The notes beneath the pieces were generated by a model. It was not told the origin of the DNA. It worked only from the letters and a program-made list of their open reading frames with translations, and searched no databases. Both the position numbers and the translations under genes were made by a program. A stretch of 64,000 bases of DNA from Prorocentrum cordatum (lineage: Eukaryota > Sar > Dinophyceae > Prorocentrales > Prorocentraceae), in contig CAUYUJ010014277.1 in the NCBI GenBank assembly GCA_963575745.1, forward strand, positions 352,091 to 416,090, read 5' to 3'. Numbering within the stretch: the stretch's first letter is position 1; every line of letters begins with the position of its first letter. Of this stretch, positions 47,441-58,701 are shown one piece after another.

Positions 47441-47639
47441 ATAACATTGAAATCGGAAATACGCGTAAAAGGAGGAGGCACGGGAGGGGGGTGGCGGACG
47501 AGGAAGATGGAGTGAGGCAGATGGGGGATAACCGATTGGTTGTGGAGGATGGAGGAAAATATTGAAAATGGGTCAAGGGTTGCTCCCTTTGTTGACCAGT
47601 CGGCCGCAGCTCCAGCTCCATGGAACGGATAAAAGGGGG

Positions 47640-47830
47640 ATGGGGCGGAGGAAGGAGGAGGGAGGAGGAGGAGCAGGAACGGGAAGCGGGAGGAACCGGA
47701 GCGGGAGGGGGAGGAGGTTGAGGAGGACGAGGAGGAGGAGGATGGAGAAAAAGAAGATTGGACGAGGAGAGGGAGGAGACGGAGGCTGGCGAGGAGGAAG
47801 AGAAAGACAAAGACGACGACGACGACGAGG
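47640..47830. repeat. GGA-rich tract with a (GAC)n end
   Basis: GGAGGAGGGAGGAGGAGGAG with interruptions, then GACGACGACGACGACGAGG. Confidence 0.85.
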
Positions 47831-47889
47831 AACGGAACGGAATGGGACGACTGTGATCTTGGACATTGTTTCCTGCGTGGCCGCTTAAG

Positions 47890-49020
47890 TTAGGAGCCAG
47901 AAAAAAAAACGCGCAAAAGGAATTTCACTCAAAGGGTTTCGGCACCAGCACGTGCAACGCATGTGCACACATGCGACTGGATCCCAGCGATCCTTGATGC
48001 GCGGCCGCGCTCTAGGATGCAGTTGACATGCATGGTGTGGCAAGGCTGTCGGCGGCGACAAGATCCCAATATCCGCGACCAACAAACATTCCATGGTGGT
48101 TTGGCACAGCCAAACCACCGTGCAACGTCAGTTTGTTCATCCGTTGACAGCAGCGCGCGTCGCGGCAGCAGAACGCAGTAGCGCGCGCGGGCATGCAGGG
48201 CCGGCGATGTGGCTGGCCAGCTGCCAGCGCGATTTCGGCAGAAGAGCCGAAATCCACGCAGGATCGTTTTGGGCGTGGTATCCGGCGCAGCTGCATCGCA
48301 CTGCCAGGCGCCGCGGCCTTGCGATTGTAGCGCCAAGCCCCGTGCGCTCCTCGAGACGGGAAAGCGAGCTCTACGCAAAGGAATCGCGCGTGCTCTTGTG
48401 GGGGCGGCGAAAACGATCGTACACAAAGGAAATTCCTTTGTGCGCCCCCCGCGTTGGCACTGCACACAAAGGAATTAACCTCGTGGCACACAAAGGAATT
48501 ACAGCAGCAACGCCCTTTGGGTTGCGTTCATCGCGCGCGGTGACAGCTCCGAGCTGGAAAGGAAGGGAGGGCGGGACAAGGCAAAGCAGGGGGAGAGGAA
48601 AAAGAAAAGGAGGGCGAAAAAGAAGCGAAGGAAGCAACGGAAGGAAGCCAGGATGCGCGCAAGCGAAGCTGACACTGCGCGCCGAGACAATTGTTCGTTC
48701 GTTCGGTTGGCCGCGCGGCAGATGAATAGAAACAGATTTTTTTTGCTGCCTATCGAAGGGACTTCTTGGGAATGAGACTCGCGCTCTCTTCCCAGCCCTC
48801 ATTCCCGCACCCCGTTGCGAGCGCGCGACGATTTTTTCTGGCCCGCGGGCAGAGGACTGCCAATTGCTGGTGAGCGGCCTCTCCACCCGCAACGCGTTCC
48901 GCACGCATGCGGCCAGCTAAACGCACTTGCCACGCAAACCGCCAGCTCCAAAGTCCGACGCCACGCCGATCCCCGTATCTGTGCCAGGCACCGTATCAAC
49001 GACGCCCCCTTCCGGCGCAA
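47890..49020. other. Repeat-poor spacer with small palindromes
   Basis: No gene recognised. Contains the hairpin at 48095-48119 and several CACAAAGGAATT motifs (48422, 48463, 48487), one forming a perfect palindrome. Confidence 0.45.
48095..48119. repeat. Perfect 11-bp hairpin with a 3-nt loop
   Basis: GGTGGTTTGGC, ACA, GCCAAACCACC. Confidence 0.95.
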
Positions 49021-49570
49021 AACCTATAAAGCTCTTGGTGTGTATGTGCTATTTCCTGTTATGATAGGTGCCCTGCGGGGGTCCCAGGGGAGGCCCCGCT
49101 TGCGGTGTGTGTGTGTGGGGGGGCCAGGGTCAGATTACCGCCGCCCCCTGATTCCCAGCAATTCCCGAAGGGCGGCGCCAACGGGGGTCCCAATGGAGGT
49201 CCCGCTTTTCGCAGCAGCACCGGCTGCAAGGCCTTCGCAATACATGAAAGGATCTACGAACAGCTCAGGGCTATAGCCCACAGCCTCGCTTGGGAGAGCC
49301 CTGTGGCCCTGGGCAGGACCGGAAATGGCAAGGGCCCGTGACGGTCTACAAGGGTACCGCCCTCCCAGCTGCAAGTGCGCACGAGGGATAACCCAAGGCC
49401 CCCCCAACTCGATTCTAGGTCCTAGGCCACGGCCCAGCAACGACACAACAAGGAAACGAGGGGGAACGACAGGCGGCGGCGCCCCGGCGCCGCCTCTGGC
49501 GGCGCCCGGGCGCCGCCCCTGGCGCGCTCCGCGCGCCAGGGAGGGGGTCGATCGTGCTGATATGCCACGT
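49020..49570. other. Spacer with GC hairpins related to the TIR-5 core
   Basis: GGCGGCGCCCCGGCGCCGCC and GGCGCGCTCCGCGCGCC at 49475-49550 resemble, inverted, the TIR-5 core. A minus-strand frame at 49150-49310 (PSEAVGYSPELFVDPFMYCE) is open but not recognised. Confidence 0.35.
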
Positions 49571-50100
49571 TGAGCGCCTCGGTGTCGCCCTGCCTCCACG
49601 ATGCGGGATGCCGACGGTGCGTGCCACGAAGTGCTTTGCTGATGCCGAGTAGCTCCGCTGTGCTAGTCGCAGCCATATTGACATGTATAGCTGCGCGCGG
49701 TTTTTCTCGGATCTCTCCTCTGGCGCAGGAGCTCTCTGACGGGTGCCGATCTCTGCCTGGAACCCGTCGAGAGGGATGGCCTTGTGGTGACGTACATGGC
49801 GCCAGTATCACCCAATACCTGCAACAAGTACGCCCAATCAGAACTGGGTGTCCGCTCATCGCGTTGAGATTGCGTTCGTCCATGAGTATATGCGGTGGTT
49901 CGCTGTGACACTTGCCGCAGGAACTCCGCTCGCTCCGCACCGCGTCTGAGATCAGCCATCAGGGCGCCGCGGCTCCAGCGGCGTGGACACGCAACAAATC
50001 CCAGGCGAGGGCGATCACCTACCTTGGCCGAGGACGTGCTCGATCGAACAATGCATATAGGCATGAATGGGTATTTCCTCGAGCTCCCCTTCTGTGGAAG
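49571..50100. other. Spacer, possible decayed retroelement coding
   Basis: Minus-strand frames (AEFLRQVSQRTTAYTHG, HILMDERNLNAMSGHPVL) are open and protein-like but shift against one another. No family recognised. Confidence 0.25.
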
Positions 50101-50104
50101 CGAC

Positions 50105-50302
50105 TAGGAGGAGGAGGAGGAGGAGGAGGAGGAGGAGGAGGAGGAGGAGGAGGAGGGGGAGGGGGAGGAGGAGGGGGAGGAGAGGGGGAGGGGAGGGAGG
50201 AGGAGGAGAGAGGAGGAGGAGGGGAGGGGGAGGAGAGGGAGGAGGAGGAGGAGGAGGAGGACGAGGAGGAGGAGGAGGGCGAGGAGGAGGAGGAGGAGGT
50301 CG
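50105..50302. repeat. (GGA)n microsatellite
   Basis: GGA run of about 45 bp, then GGGGGAGG and GAGGACGAGG variants. Confidence 0.95.
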
Positions 50303-50572
50303 ACATGCAACTGCCTGGAGAGATCTGTCATCACGCCTGTGCAAGGGCCCGGTCGCGCGAGCCGCCGACGAGCGCGCGCCTGGCAACGGTGATGCAGCAC
50401 ACCTTGTCTGCCTTGCCCTTCTGAATGACACACGTTCGGCATTGTGATCCTGGTCTTCGCCGTCCCCGTACAGAGCAAGGAGCTCCAGGAGGCAAAACTC
50501 CGAAACCCGAGGCCCAGAGGGGGAGCACCTTGGCCCCAAGGGAAGGCCCAACCTCGCCTCAAGGGGTTTTCC

Positions 50573-50673
50573 AGGGTCTCACGGAGGCCGAGAGAAACAC
50601 CTGGTCTTCCTCTACCTCTCGGACGTTGACACGCTCGCGGCCCTCCCCACGCAGCACTCGAGGATGGTGATCC
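50573..50673 (+). CDS. Weak candidate exon on the plus strand
   Basis: After the acceptor-like GGGGTTTTCCAG a frame reads HLVFLYLSDVDTLAALPTQH, then SRMVIL, with a possible GC donor (CTG/GCGCGC). A further plus-strand frame near 50735-50790 (TAYLFLCKLYRLYSAP) could be a later exon. Unrecognised; competing frames are open. Confidence 0.2.
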
Positions 50674-50899
50674 TGGCGCGCCGATGACGGCAACACCACT
50701 TCGCTCTCCCTCCGGGACTTCGCCCCCGGCTCCTGTCCACGGCGTACCTTTTCCTGTGCAAGCTCTACCGCCTGTACTCCGCGCCCTCCGGCCGCCTGAG
50801 GCCCCGCCCGCCCGCGCCCTGTCTCCCTAATTAGGGCTTCCCCGCCCCGCCTAGCTCTTAATCGGAAGGGACCCGCTCCCGACCCGCAGACCAAAAAAA

Positions 50900-51585
50900 A
50901 ATCGGCATTGTGCCGTGTACGTTTTGAATGCAACCGGAGAGGTGCCTCTGCCGCCCAGCTGGATCTTTGCATCGGGCCCGCCTGAGGCCACGTGCGTAGA
51001 CTCACCACAACGGCAGAGATCGCAACCACCTGATGATGGAGTCGCACGTCTAGCAGTAATTACGCTTTGAATGCGCTCGGCCTGGAAATGGCAGGGGGGG
51101 AAACACACCGAGACCGCTGCCGTGCTGCATTGTTGCTGAGCACCCCGATGACAAGACCTCAGCCTGCCGCTGGTATAACCCGTGCCATGCCTGGACAACT
51201 GACCTGCGTCGCACCCGAAGGCCGAAGACGATAGCACAACCAAACAACCTGTTGCTGTGGGAAGACCTCGCTCACCCAACATCCAAGCGCTATCTCTCGC
51301 CGGCTTTGAGCCATATGTCGCCATGACTTCCGACGGACGTCCCGTTGACACATTGGACAGCCACGTGAGTCGTGAAGTCAGCGATTTCCTGCACACGATC
51401 GGAGGCGCTGGCAAACACAAAAGTTGATTGAAAGGTGCTAACGTTACGCATGATCTTTCCCGGCGCTGGACAATTTATACGGATGGCCGAGGCTGCTTCT
51501 GTTACTTCGATGCCCGCGACCAGACGGATCTGAAGCCAGGAGAGACGCGCTGCCTCGACGAATCGAGCGGCGAAGGTGTAGCAGT
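50900..51585. other. Spacer without a recognised gene
   Basis: Balanced composition, no repeats seen, open minus-strand frames without known motifs. Confidence 0.35.
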
Positions 51586-51589
51586 GAGG

Positions 51590-51590
51590 G

Positions 51591-51623
<33 letters not shown>

Positions 51624-51626
51624 TAT
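51590..51626. repeat. (TA)n microsatellite
   Basis: CTATATATATATATATATAT run of about 32 bp. Confidence 0.95.
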
Positions 51627-51673
51627 GAGTTACAATCTCGTGTGTGGCCCGCCGTGGATAGCCGACGCTTAGG

Positions 51674-51860
51674 AAGAGGAGGAGGAGGAGGAGGAGGAGG
51701 AGGAGGAGGAGGAGGAGGAAGAAGAGGGGGAGGGGGAGGAGGAGGAGGAGGAGGAGGAGGAGGAGGAGGAGGAGGAGGAGGAGGACGACGACGAGGAGGA
51801 AGGGGAGGAGGAGGAGGAGGCGGAAGGGGGGGAAAAGGAGGAGGAGGAGGGAGGATGATG
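51674..51860. repeat. (GGA)n microsatellite
   Basis: GGA runs with AAGAAGAGG and GACGACGACG interruptions. Confidence 0.95.
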
Positions 51861-52503
51861 GAATAGCGGGCGACGGGGGGCGGTCGGGGCGGCGAACCGC
51901 GCGGCGCGGGCACCCAAGCTTGGGCGGCGGCCGACGCCCACTCCCTGGACTTCTGGTACAGGTCAGGGGGCATGAACCTGCCGCCGGGTGGGGGGGGGCG
52001 GAAGGGCGCGCAAGGGAGAGGGAGGGAGAGGAGAAGGACACCTCCTTGAACTTCTGCTCGTTCGCTGCTGCTTCCTTGCATCTTTGCACGCCGCACCTGT
52101 CCGAAACGTCATATAGGGCCACTGTGTCAAATCCCGTGCTGCAGTTGCTTGTTCGGTTGTGGCATACGCACTATACGATCCAAACTGATCCACGTAAGTT
52201 TCTCGAACACCAGAAAAGAAACCTCCCTCCTCCCCATCCTTTTCCCCATGGTGAGAGGGAAAGATGAGCGGAGGAAAAAGGAGGGAGGAAAGGTTGGAGG
52301 CAGAGATGCGGACAGAGGGAGGGCATCTTTGCATTAAGGCGACGCACCCACAACTTTTACCGCGTGAACAGAGGAGGCAACAAGGCGACGAACCAACGAA
52401 GGGGAGAGAGAGTGAGGGATGGAAGAAGATCGATGAGGAAAGCTGACCGCCTCCTCTGGGGGAACGTCAGCGGCATCGACTTAAATAAAAAAACGCCCCT
52501 TAC

Positions 52504-53547
52504 TTAACACCCCGACAAGCGGCGCCATACACCGAAACCCACGAAGGTCACCCGGAGGCCGTTCTCGGACAGGGTGGCTAGGAAAGCGTGGTCGCTTTTA
52601 CCTTTGCCCTTGAGTTTCCGTTTGGTGATCCTCCGGACGTGGCGCGTGGGCTCGTGGTTGTTGAAGCTGTGCCAGCGTGCTTTGGCGCGTTCGTAAGCCA
52701 AGAAAAGATGCGCGCCACGTTGCTCCATCGGAATGTCGCGTAGCTCGGGGTCGTCGACGGCTATCTCCTGGCCGGATGAGCTGGCGGCGTCTGAGTGGGT
52801 GCTTGAGCCGATGCCTGCTGCTGGGTATGCCCCCTGTGCCGGTGGTGCCACCACGCTAGAAGCACGGCCTCCAACCACGGCTTCGGCTTGTGCAGGGAGG
52901 CTCGGTGCCGATGCCAGTGCAACAAGACCTACGCCGTCCCAGCTCTGCTCCTGAGTGGGCGCACCCGTGAGGAACATGTTGTGTTGGGCAGATTGGGCAG
53001 CCGAGGCGAGGTTGCCTTGCGATCCGTCTATCGCGTGCCCAATAAAGCGTCTCAGCTGGCCGGTCAAAAGGTGCTGAGAGTTCATTGGGTCAGCTATGTT
53101 GTCGCACTGTAGGAGCATAGCGGGTTGAATGTTCGACACCCCAACGGCACGCAACAAGGGCAAACTGAGTCCTTCGTAACCGAGCGTGGTTTGACCGGCT
53201 TGCTGCGCCCGGTTGCGGAGGATGTCGAACCTCGTCAGGAAGTTGTCAATACACTCCCGCGGCAGTCGGTCGAAGTTCATCAGAACCGATACTGCCAGGG
53301 TGCGCTCCTCCTCGCCCAGCTGGCCCCGTGGCTCAGCCAAGCTGTGCATTAGGAGTGTCATCGGCGGCACTGGGTTTCCGTTGATGAGTCCTCCCTGGAT
53401 CAGGACAGCTGGCGGCCATTCCTCTGCGCACTCGTCCGGCATGTCGGCAAGGCGCGACGAAACGTAAGCCGCCTGGCGAAATTCGTTGAGGTCGGAGCTC
53501 GCCACTGACCATATCACCACTGCGCGTACGCATTTCTGGCAAGGCAC
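52504..53547 (-). CDS. Gag-like protein fragment of a Ty1/copia-type retroelement
   Basis: 347-codon open frame. The central block EERTLAVSVLMNFDRLPREC, IDNFLTRFDILRNRAQQAGQ, YEGLSLPLLRAVGVSNIQPA and LTGQLRRFIGHAIDG resembles, from memory, retrotransposon gag core helices seen widely in dinoflagellate genomes. A Ser/Ala-rich linker follows, then a basic tail RRITKRKLKGKGKSDHAFL. No zinc knuckle, protease, integrase or RT is found downstream, so this is an isolated or decayed copy. The true N-terminus is not visible; protein-like minus-strand frames upstream (53548-53750) are in other frames. It could instead be a host exon. Confidence 0.45.
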   Translation of the reverse strand: MPCQKCVRAVVIWSVASSDLNEFRQAAYVSSRLADMPDECAEEWPPAVLIQGGLINGNPVPPMTLLMHSLAEPRGQLGEEERTLAVSVLMNFDRLPRECIDNFLTRFDILRNRAQQAGQTTLGYEGLSLPLLRAVGVSNIQPAMLLQCDNIADPMNSQHLLTGQLRRFIGHAIDGSQGNLASAAQSAQHNMFLTGAPTQEQSWDGVGLVALASAPSLPAQAEAVVGGRASSVVAPPAQGAYPAAGIGSSTHSDAASSSGQEIAVDDPELRDIPMEQRGAHLFLAYERAKARWHSFNNHEPTRHVRRITKRKLKGKGKSDHAFLATLSENGLRVTFVGFGVWRRLSGC

Positions 53548-54037
53548 GCGAGCCTGGTGCTTGGCACCCAGGTGCGGAGGTGGCGCATGTTGCCGGTGCC
53601 ACTACCTCCGCCCATGCAGGCCACGCAGCTTGCGATAACGAGCGTGCCAACTCGGATGGCAGTCCATCTGGAGTGCAGCTTCCTCCCCATGTCGCAGAGG
53701 TCCAGGACACCACGATCCTCAAGCAGCGTTGTATAAGCCGCCGAAAACAATTGCGCCAGATGTGCTCCTCTTCCTCTTCGTCAGCGTATTGGGCGTCTGC
53801 CTCTGTCGTGCCGCTGTAGTGTTCGCAGTACTCGGAACATCCCGCGACACAATCACGGGAATGTTTTCGTCGTCGCTTGGTCACTGTACTGAGCACCGTG
53901 AATGACACGATCGTCTACACTGGCGCGCATCGGGATCCCGCCCCGCCCGGCTGGCGGGCCTGGGCAAGTAGAGCGATTGGTCGGGTCCCGATGAGTGGTG
54001 CCTCGGAACGATGGCATCGCAGTCGTCACGCCCTCAC

Positions 54038-54807
54038 CTACATTCCCTTGGGGGGGGGCTCAGGACACGGCCCCCATTCTTCCCTTTGCATATCCGCTCC
54101 GAACCAGCGACACAGCCGCCGGATGTCATTTCTCTGATTGCCTCTCCCAGGGCTCTTCGGACACAGTCCCCTAAGGAGCTCGGGACTCAAGTCTGGCACC
54201 GCAGATGTGAACGTTGTGGCGAGCAGCTGTCTAACACCTGAAGCTATCCCCGCGGGCGGGGGCACTAATAGATTAGGGTCCGCGAGCTGCCTGGACACAG
54301 TCCGAGCATCCCCGGGGTGGGTCGCAGAGCTGTCCCTGTAGATATTGGTGGCGATGTCGTTGGTGTAATACTGGTTGTGCACGTCCTCGGCAAGACGGAC
54401 TCTAGAGCATCGTTTTTGCCATAGTGAACGGGAAAAGGGTGCACGATGGCGATGACATTGAAGGTGGATGTGCGGCGGGATGTAGAGCGGCACGTGCAGC
54501 GGCACAACGTGTTTCTGCGGATGGGCTGGTCCAGTCCTGACGTAGCCATGAGTGGCGTCTCCCGCAGGCGCCGCGATGTAGAGCGACGGAAAGCTGGAAA
54601 CATGGCCATCGAGGCGAGACGGGACATGGCGGCCGTGGGATTGGAGCCGGAGCGAACCTGCTCCACTACCAACTGGAAATGGGGACGCGGACTGCGCTTT
54701 CCGTGGAGGGAAACTGTAGAGCGATGTATAGCGTCTAAGTCGAGCGCGGAATAATAATCCTCAAGATCCAAAGCGGCAGCGTCAAGGACAGGGTGAGAAG
54801 CAAGCAA
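54038..54807 (-). pseudogene. Possible decayed coding region, two frames
   Basis: One frame reads LDLEDYYSALDLDAIHRSTV and HFQLVVEQVRSGSNPTAAMS. A second, further on, reads QYYTNDIATNIYRDSSATHP and PDLSPELLRGLCPKSPGRGN. Both look protein-like but are offset, suggesting frame disruption. Perhaps part of the same retroelement as 52504-53547. Confidence 0.2.
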
Positions 54808-54831
54808 GGCACGAGGACCTACCGTTCGAAG

Positions 54832-55020
54832 AGGAGGAGGAGGAGGGACGAGGACGAAGAGGAGGAGGAGGAAGGAACGGAGGAGGAGGAGAAGGAGGAG
54901 GAGGATGAGGAAGAGGAGGGGGGATGAGGCGGCAGAGGAGGAGGACGAGGAGGAGGAGGCGGGAAAGAGAGAGAGGAGGGAGGAGGAGGAGGAACAGGAG
55001 GGAGGGAGGGCGGGGGGAGA
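54832..55020. repeat. (GGA)n microsatellite
   Basis: GGA with GACGAGGACGAAG and GAAGGAACGG interruptions. Confidence 0.95.
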
Positions 55021-55026
55021 ACATGC

Positions 55027-55132
55027 CGATCTTGTCGTCGCTCAGCCCGATCTCCACCACCTTCTGAAGCCGGCTGTTGAACCACACGAACCGCCCCCCC
55101 TGCGCACACTCGCTGCCGTCCACCTCCAACTC
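55027..55132 (-). CDS. Candidate exon of unknown gene
   Basis: Minus strand: acceptor GGCCGCGCAG, then ELEVDGSECAQGGRFVWFNS and RLQKVVEIGLSDDKIG, followed by a possible GC donor (ATCG/GCATGT). This is one of the most convincing exon-like blocks in the right half. It abuts a GGA tract on its 3' side, like the candidates at 35.9 and 25.7 kb. Product not recognised. Confidence 0.4.
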
Positions 55133-55734
55133 CTGCGCGGCCGACCCCTGACGGCTGACGCCCGACGTGGTCCTACCGGCCCTTTTGGACTGAGGTGGTT
55201 TCCGCCCATCGTGTTATTCGGTGGCAACTCACGGTAGCTTCCCAGATCATCTTGTCGGCTCTTGCGAATCGACGCTCACCGACGCTAAATCGACGCTCAA
55301 TCGGGTTATCCAATCGACTCCCTGACGCTAATCGACGCTAGTCAACGCCAAAGACGGAATTAAGGAGGTACACCAATCTCACATGATTTGCGACCGAATT
55401 GCTACGGAAGGTTTGTGTCGTCATGGGCTCGGCGTTGGTTTCTGACACCGCGTGGACCGTTCAACCTTGAACGGTCGACAACTTTACGTCGGCCAGATCG
55501 TTCCACGTCGCCCGGTTCGGGGCCAATGAAGGCGTTTAACCTTGAATGCCCGCGGCGGGGTCGTTTCCGCATCGTTAAGACACGATACGAACCACCGCCG
55601 CCCCCTGCATTTCAGGATACGCCTATGTGGCCAAACGTTTAGGCCAAGTTTGGCCACGCTACTGGACCATGCGTTCCCCCAGCCGTTGCGGAAGCCCTTC
55701 GGGAAACACGTGGGGAGAAGAGGAGGCGGCGGGA

Positions 55735-55915
55735 GAGGGAGGAGGAGGAGGAGGAGGAGGAGGAGGAGGAGGAGGAGGAGGAGGAGGAGGAGAGGGAGGG
55801 AAAAGAGGAGGAGGAGGAGGAGGAGGAGGAGGAGGACGAGGAGGAGAAGAGGGAGGGAAAGGAGGAGGAGGAGGAGGAGGAGGACGAGGACGAGGAGGAG
55901 GATGAGGAGGAGACC
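55735..55915. repeat. (GGA)n microsatellite
   Basis: GGA runs broken by AGAGGGAGGGAAAAGAGG. Confidence 0.95.
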
Positions 55916-55931
55916 TCTCGGGAGCTCCTGG

Positions 55932-56248
55932 GTGAAGGGGCCCTGGGACACACAAATACATAGACACAAATAACAGGACTCCCGATATGTCCCCCATATT
56001 TGCAGGGTTTTTGTCTTCCCCCGCCACTTCCCAGAGTTTCCTATATATAAAACAAGGCTAGGATCGGGATAAATCGCTCCAGAGCGTTCCGGAGCGCTCT
56101 GAGGGCGTTCCGGAACGCTCTGGAGCGGCCGCGGCGTCCAATACATCCTCCAAACCCGCCGATTCTCAGAGATTTCAAGTTGTCCCGATCCGATTTTGTC
56201 CCGATCTTCGCGTCGTTTGATATTTTCTGGGGGATCGACGATTCATTG
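55932..56248. repeat. REP-A copy 6, split by TIR-9 copy 2
   Basis: The left part GTGAAGGGGCCCTGGGACAC to CCCAGAGTTTCCTATAT, then TIR-9 (56047-56219), then the right part GATATTTTCTGGGGGATCG and ACGATTCATTGTGA. Nested insertion. Confidence 0.7.
56047..56219. mobile_element. TIR-9 element, copy 2 (nested in REP-A)
   Basis: GGATCGGGATAAATCGCTCC to GTTGTCCCGATCCGATTTTG, nearly identical to 23776-23947. Confidence 0.8.
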
Positions 56249-56403
56249 TGAAGGGGCCCTGGGACACACAGATGAGCAGACACAAATCACAGGACTCCCC
56301 ACACTTCCCCGCAGTTGCTGGGCTTTTGCCTCCCCCCTCCACTTCCCATACTTTCCCTATCTCTTCTACGGGATCGACGATTCCCTGTGTCTGTGTGTTT
56401 TCA
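56249..56403. repeat. REP-A copy 7
   Basis: GAAGGGGCCCTGGGACACAC to CCCTGTGTCTGTGTGTTTTC. Starts where copy 6 ends and stops where TIR-10 copy 2 begins, so three repeats are chained. Confidence 0.75.
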
Positions 56404-56572
56404 AGGGCTCCCAACTTCGCGCTTCGCGCTGCGCGAAGCGCGAAGCGCGAATAACTTCGCGCTCTCGCGCCGCCCTCCCAGAAGGAGAATAGGAGGACGA
56501 GGAGGAGGGGGAGAAGGAACGAGGACCGCGAAGCGCGAAGCGCGAATAACTTCGCGCCCTCGAGGGAGCCCT
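56404..56572. mobile_element. TIR-10 element, copy 2
   Basis: AAGGGCTCCC at the left and GGGAGCCCTT at the right are perfect inverse ends. Inside are two GCGAAGCGCGAATAACTTCG hairpins around a GGA-rich centre. Confidence 0.8.
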
Positions 56573-56739
56573 TGTGTTTTGTTCCTTCCTGACTGGGGCC
56601 GCTGCCGCACCGCGGGGAGCGCCGACGCAGGGACGCCGGGGGGGCCGTTTTTTTCCCGGCCACGGCGGGCCGCGGCCACGAGCAGAGGTCCCCCTGGCCT
56701 CTGTGGCTGCCACGGCAACGGACACCCTAATAACAGGGG

Positions 56740-56893
56740 ATATGTCGACCCCTATCCCAGGCTTCGTGGGGTTTCCGAATGGACCAGAAATTTGGGGCCT
56801 AACCCTGGGATATACGATGGGGGGGTGTCCATTCTCGATAGGGGTGAGTCCGAATAGCCCCCATGGGGTGTATCCCAGGGTTTTCCCATTCTT
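56740..56893. repeat. REP-E dispersed repeat, copy 1
   Basis: GTCGACCCCTATCCCAGGC, AATGGACCAGAAATTTGGG and GGGGTGTATCCCAGGGTT. The same order of motifs occurs at 59550-59700. Confidence 0.65.
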
Positions 56894-56963
56894 CTGAGCG
56901 GCCAGACTTTTCGGGCGAAACTCGGGGATTGGGGGAGAAACATCGCCCGCGACCTAAGAGTCC

Positions 56964-57144
56964 TACCGTCGGGGCGTTGACCTAAGGGACCCGAAATAAG
57001 GAACGAGGCCCCTATTTTCCATCAGTTACCCTTCGACCTCCCGTTCCCAGACACAAGGAAGCCCTGAGGCAAGCCGCGAAACAATCCAGGAACACCGAGC
57101 CCCTCCCCAACGAAAAGGGTTCCTTCTTCAGGGCCCCGGCTGTA
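56964..57144. mobile_element. TIR-2 element, copy 4
   Basis: TACCGTCGGGGCGTTGACC to GGGCCCCGGCTGTA, slightly more diverged at the ends than the others. Confidence 0.8.
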
Positions 57145-57385
57145 TCCTTGAACTTAGAATGTGTTTCAAGTGCCGGAAACATGTTCTAAGAACGTTTCAC
57201 ACATGTTTGTGCTTACATGTTTAAAACATGTTGAACCCATGCTTTAGACATCTGGCTACTATTTGGCAACGTGCTTCCTCTCCATGGATCGTCCTCCAAA
57301 ACCCTGGCCTGGATTCGAGGAGCAGCCTGCGGGCCAGAACCCCCTCCGAGCGCGAAGCGCTCGTGGCTCCATCGGGGGCGCGCCA

Positions 57386-57544
57386 ACGTGGATTAGCGAT
57401 CCATGGACTTGGCGCGCGGTCGCCAATTCCATGGGTCGGGGGAGGTGCTCTCCTCCGAATGCGGCCAGTGCCGCCTCGCTCGGCGGCGACAATCCGCAAT
57501 TTCCCAGGAAACGAGACCCGTCGCTAATCCACGTCCCCTTCAGC
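57386..57544. repeat. Inverted repeat, 14-bp perfect arms
   Basis: ACGTGGATTAGCGA at 57386 and TCGCTAATCCACGT at 57531. The interior has CCATGGACTTGGCGCGC. Only one copy seen. Confidence 0.6.
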
Positions 57545-57549
57545 CATGT

Positions 57550-58015
57550 TTGCGATCGCCTGATTTCAGGGTCTAGATTGTACAAAGGAGCCTGTGAATC
57601 TTGCAGATTCAACGAAAGTGGAAGTGGCCAGGGCTGGAAAAACTGGCAAGGGCTGGAACAAACCCGGCACAAAGAATTGGACTTCGGGCCGGGAAAGAGT
57701 GACAGGGCTGGCCCTGGCCACGTGCTCCAGCTTCCCTGTGCAGTCAACATGTGTGTCAAGGACGGGTAGTAGAGATGCAAGGCCCTTGGAGGCCGAAGTC
57801 GGGATTCTTGCAGAGCGGCGGGCGGCCAGTGCAAGCGGACGCAGGGACACAAGTGCACCCTAGATGAAGGCGCGCGTCCTTACTGGGCGCGTTGACTGTA
57901 GAGCGCTTCCTTGCTCAACCGCGTTCTCCCCCTTGGGGGAGCGGCCTGCCCCGCGCCCTGTGGGTAGCTCGACCCCATCCCCCTCTTCCCACCTCCCCTA
58001 GGTGTGCACAGGACA
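57550..58015. other. Spacer without a recognised gene
   Basis: Plus-strand frames around 57580-57770 are open but unrecognised; direct repeat GGCTGGAA, GGCAAGGGCTGGAA. Confidence 0.3.
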
Positions 58016-58019
58016 CCTC

Positions 58020-58480
58020 GCGAGCGGCCAGAGCGTGCAAGATGGCCCCAAGATGGCCCCAGATAGCGAAAGCTGGTCAGTATGGCCTTCGAGATGCTTC
58101 CAAAAGGCCCAAGACCGCCCTGGACGGCTCCGAATGGCCAAGGCGCCTCCCGAGGAAGAACCTGAGAGGCCAACATCCTTCCCACAGCTAGGAAACAACA
58201 GCAGTTGTTTGCCGTCTCGCCTTCTCGCCTTCGGTGCGCGTCTGTGTCCCTGCGATGGCTCCACGATGGCCCAAGAGAGCTCTAAGAGGGCTCCAAGACG
58301 GCTCTGCGAGGGTCTCAGGATGCGACTCGTCGGGCACAAGCGGCGCGACCACCCGAGTTCCCCCCCCCTCCCCCTCCTTTGAACGATGGCAGCCATGGTG
58401 GCCCCAACACGGCCCGCATGGCTCCCGGAGGACCGCAAGAGAGCCCCGAAGGCCTCCAACATGGCCCCAGGATGGCCCCC
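58020..58480. repeat. REP-B copy 4
   Basis: CAAGATGGCCCCAAGATGGC and CCAAGAGAGCTCTAAGAGG units around a unique segment with TTTGCCGTCTCGCCTTCTCG. Confidence 0.7.
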
Positions 58481-58701
58481 GTCAGCTTACCAGCCTGGAA
58501 CATATCCCTATCCCTATGTTGGGCATCGCCTCATCACGATGGCGATCCTAGGGATTTCCTCTGTTTCTGAGGGTGTATCCCTAGGGTTGTCATCTCCTTT
58601 TGGCGTGTCCATCTTAGGGGTAGGGATAGGTTCGAGGCTGGTGGTAAGCTGCCGAGCGGCTCCCATCCCACATCGAGGGATCCGATTCAAACCTGTATGG
58701 T

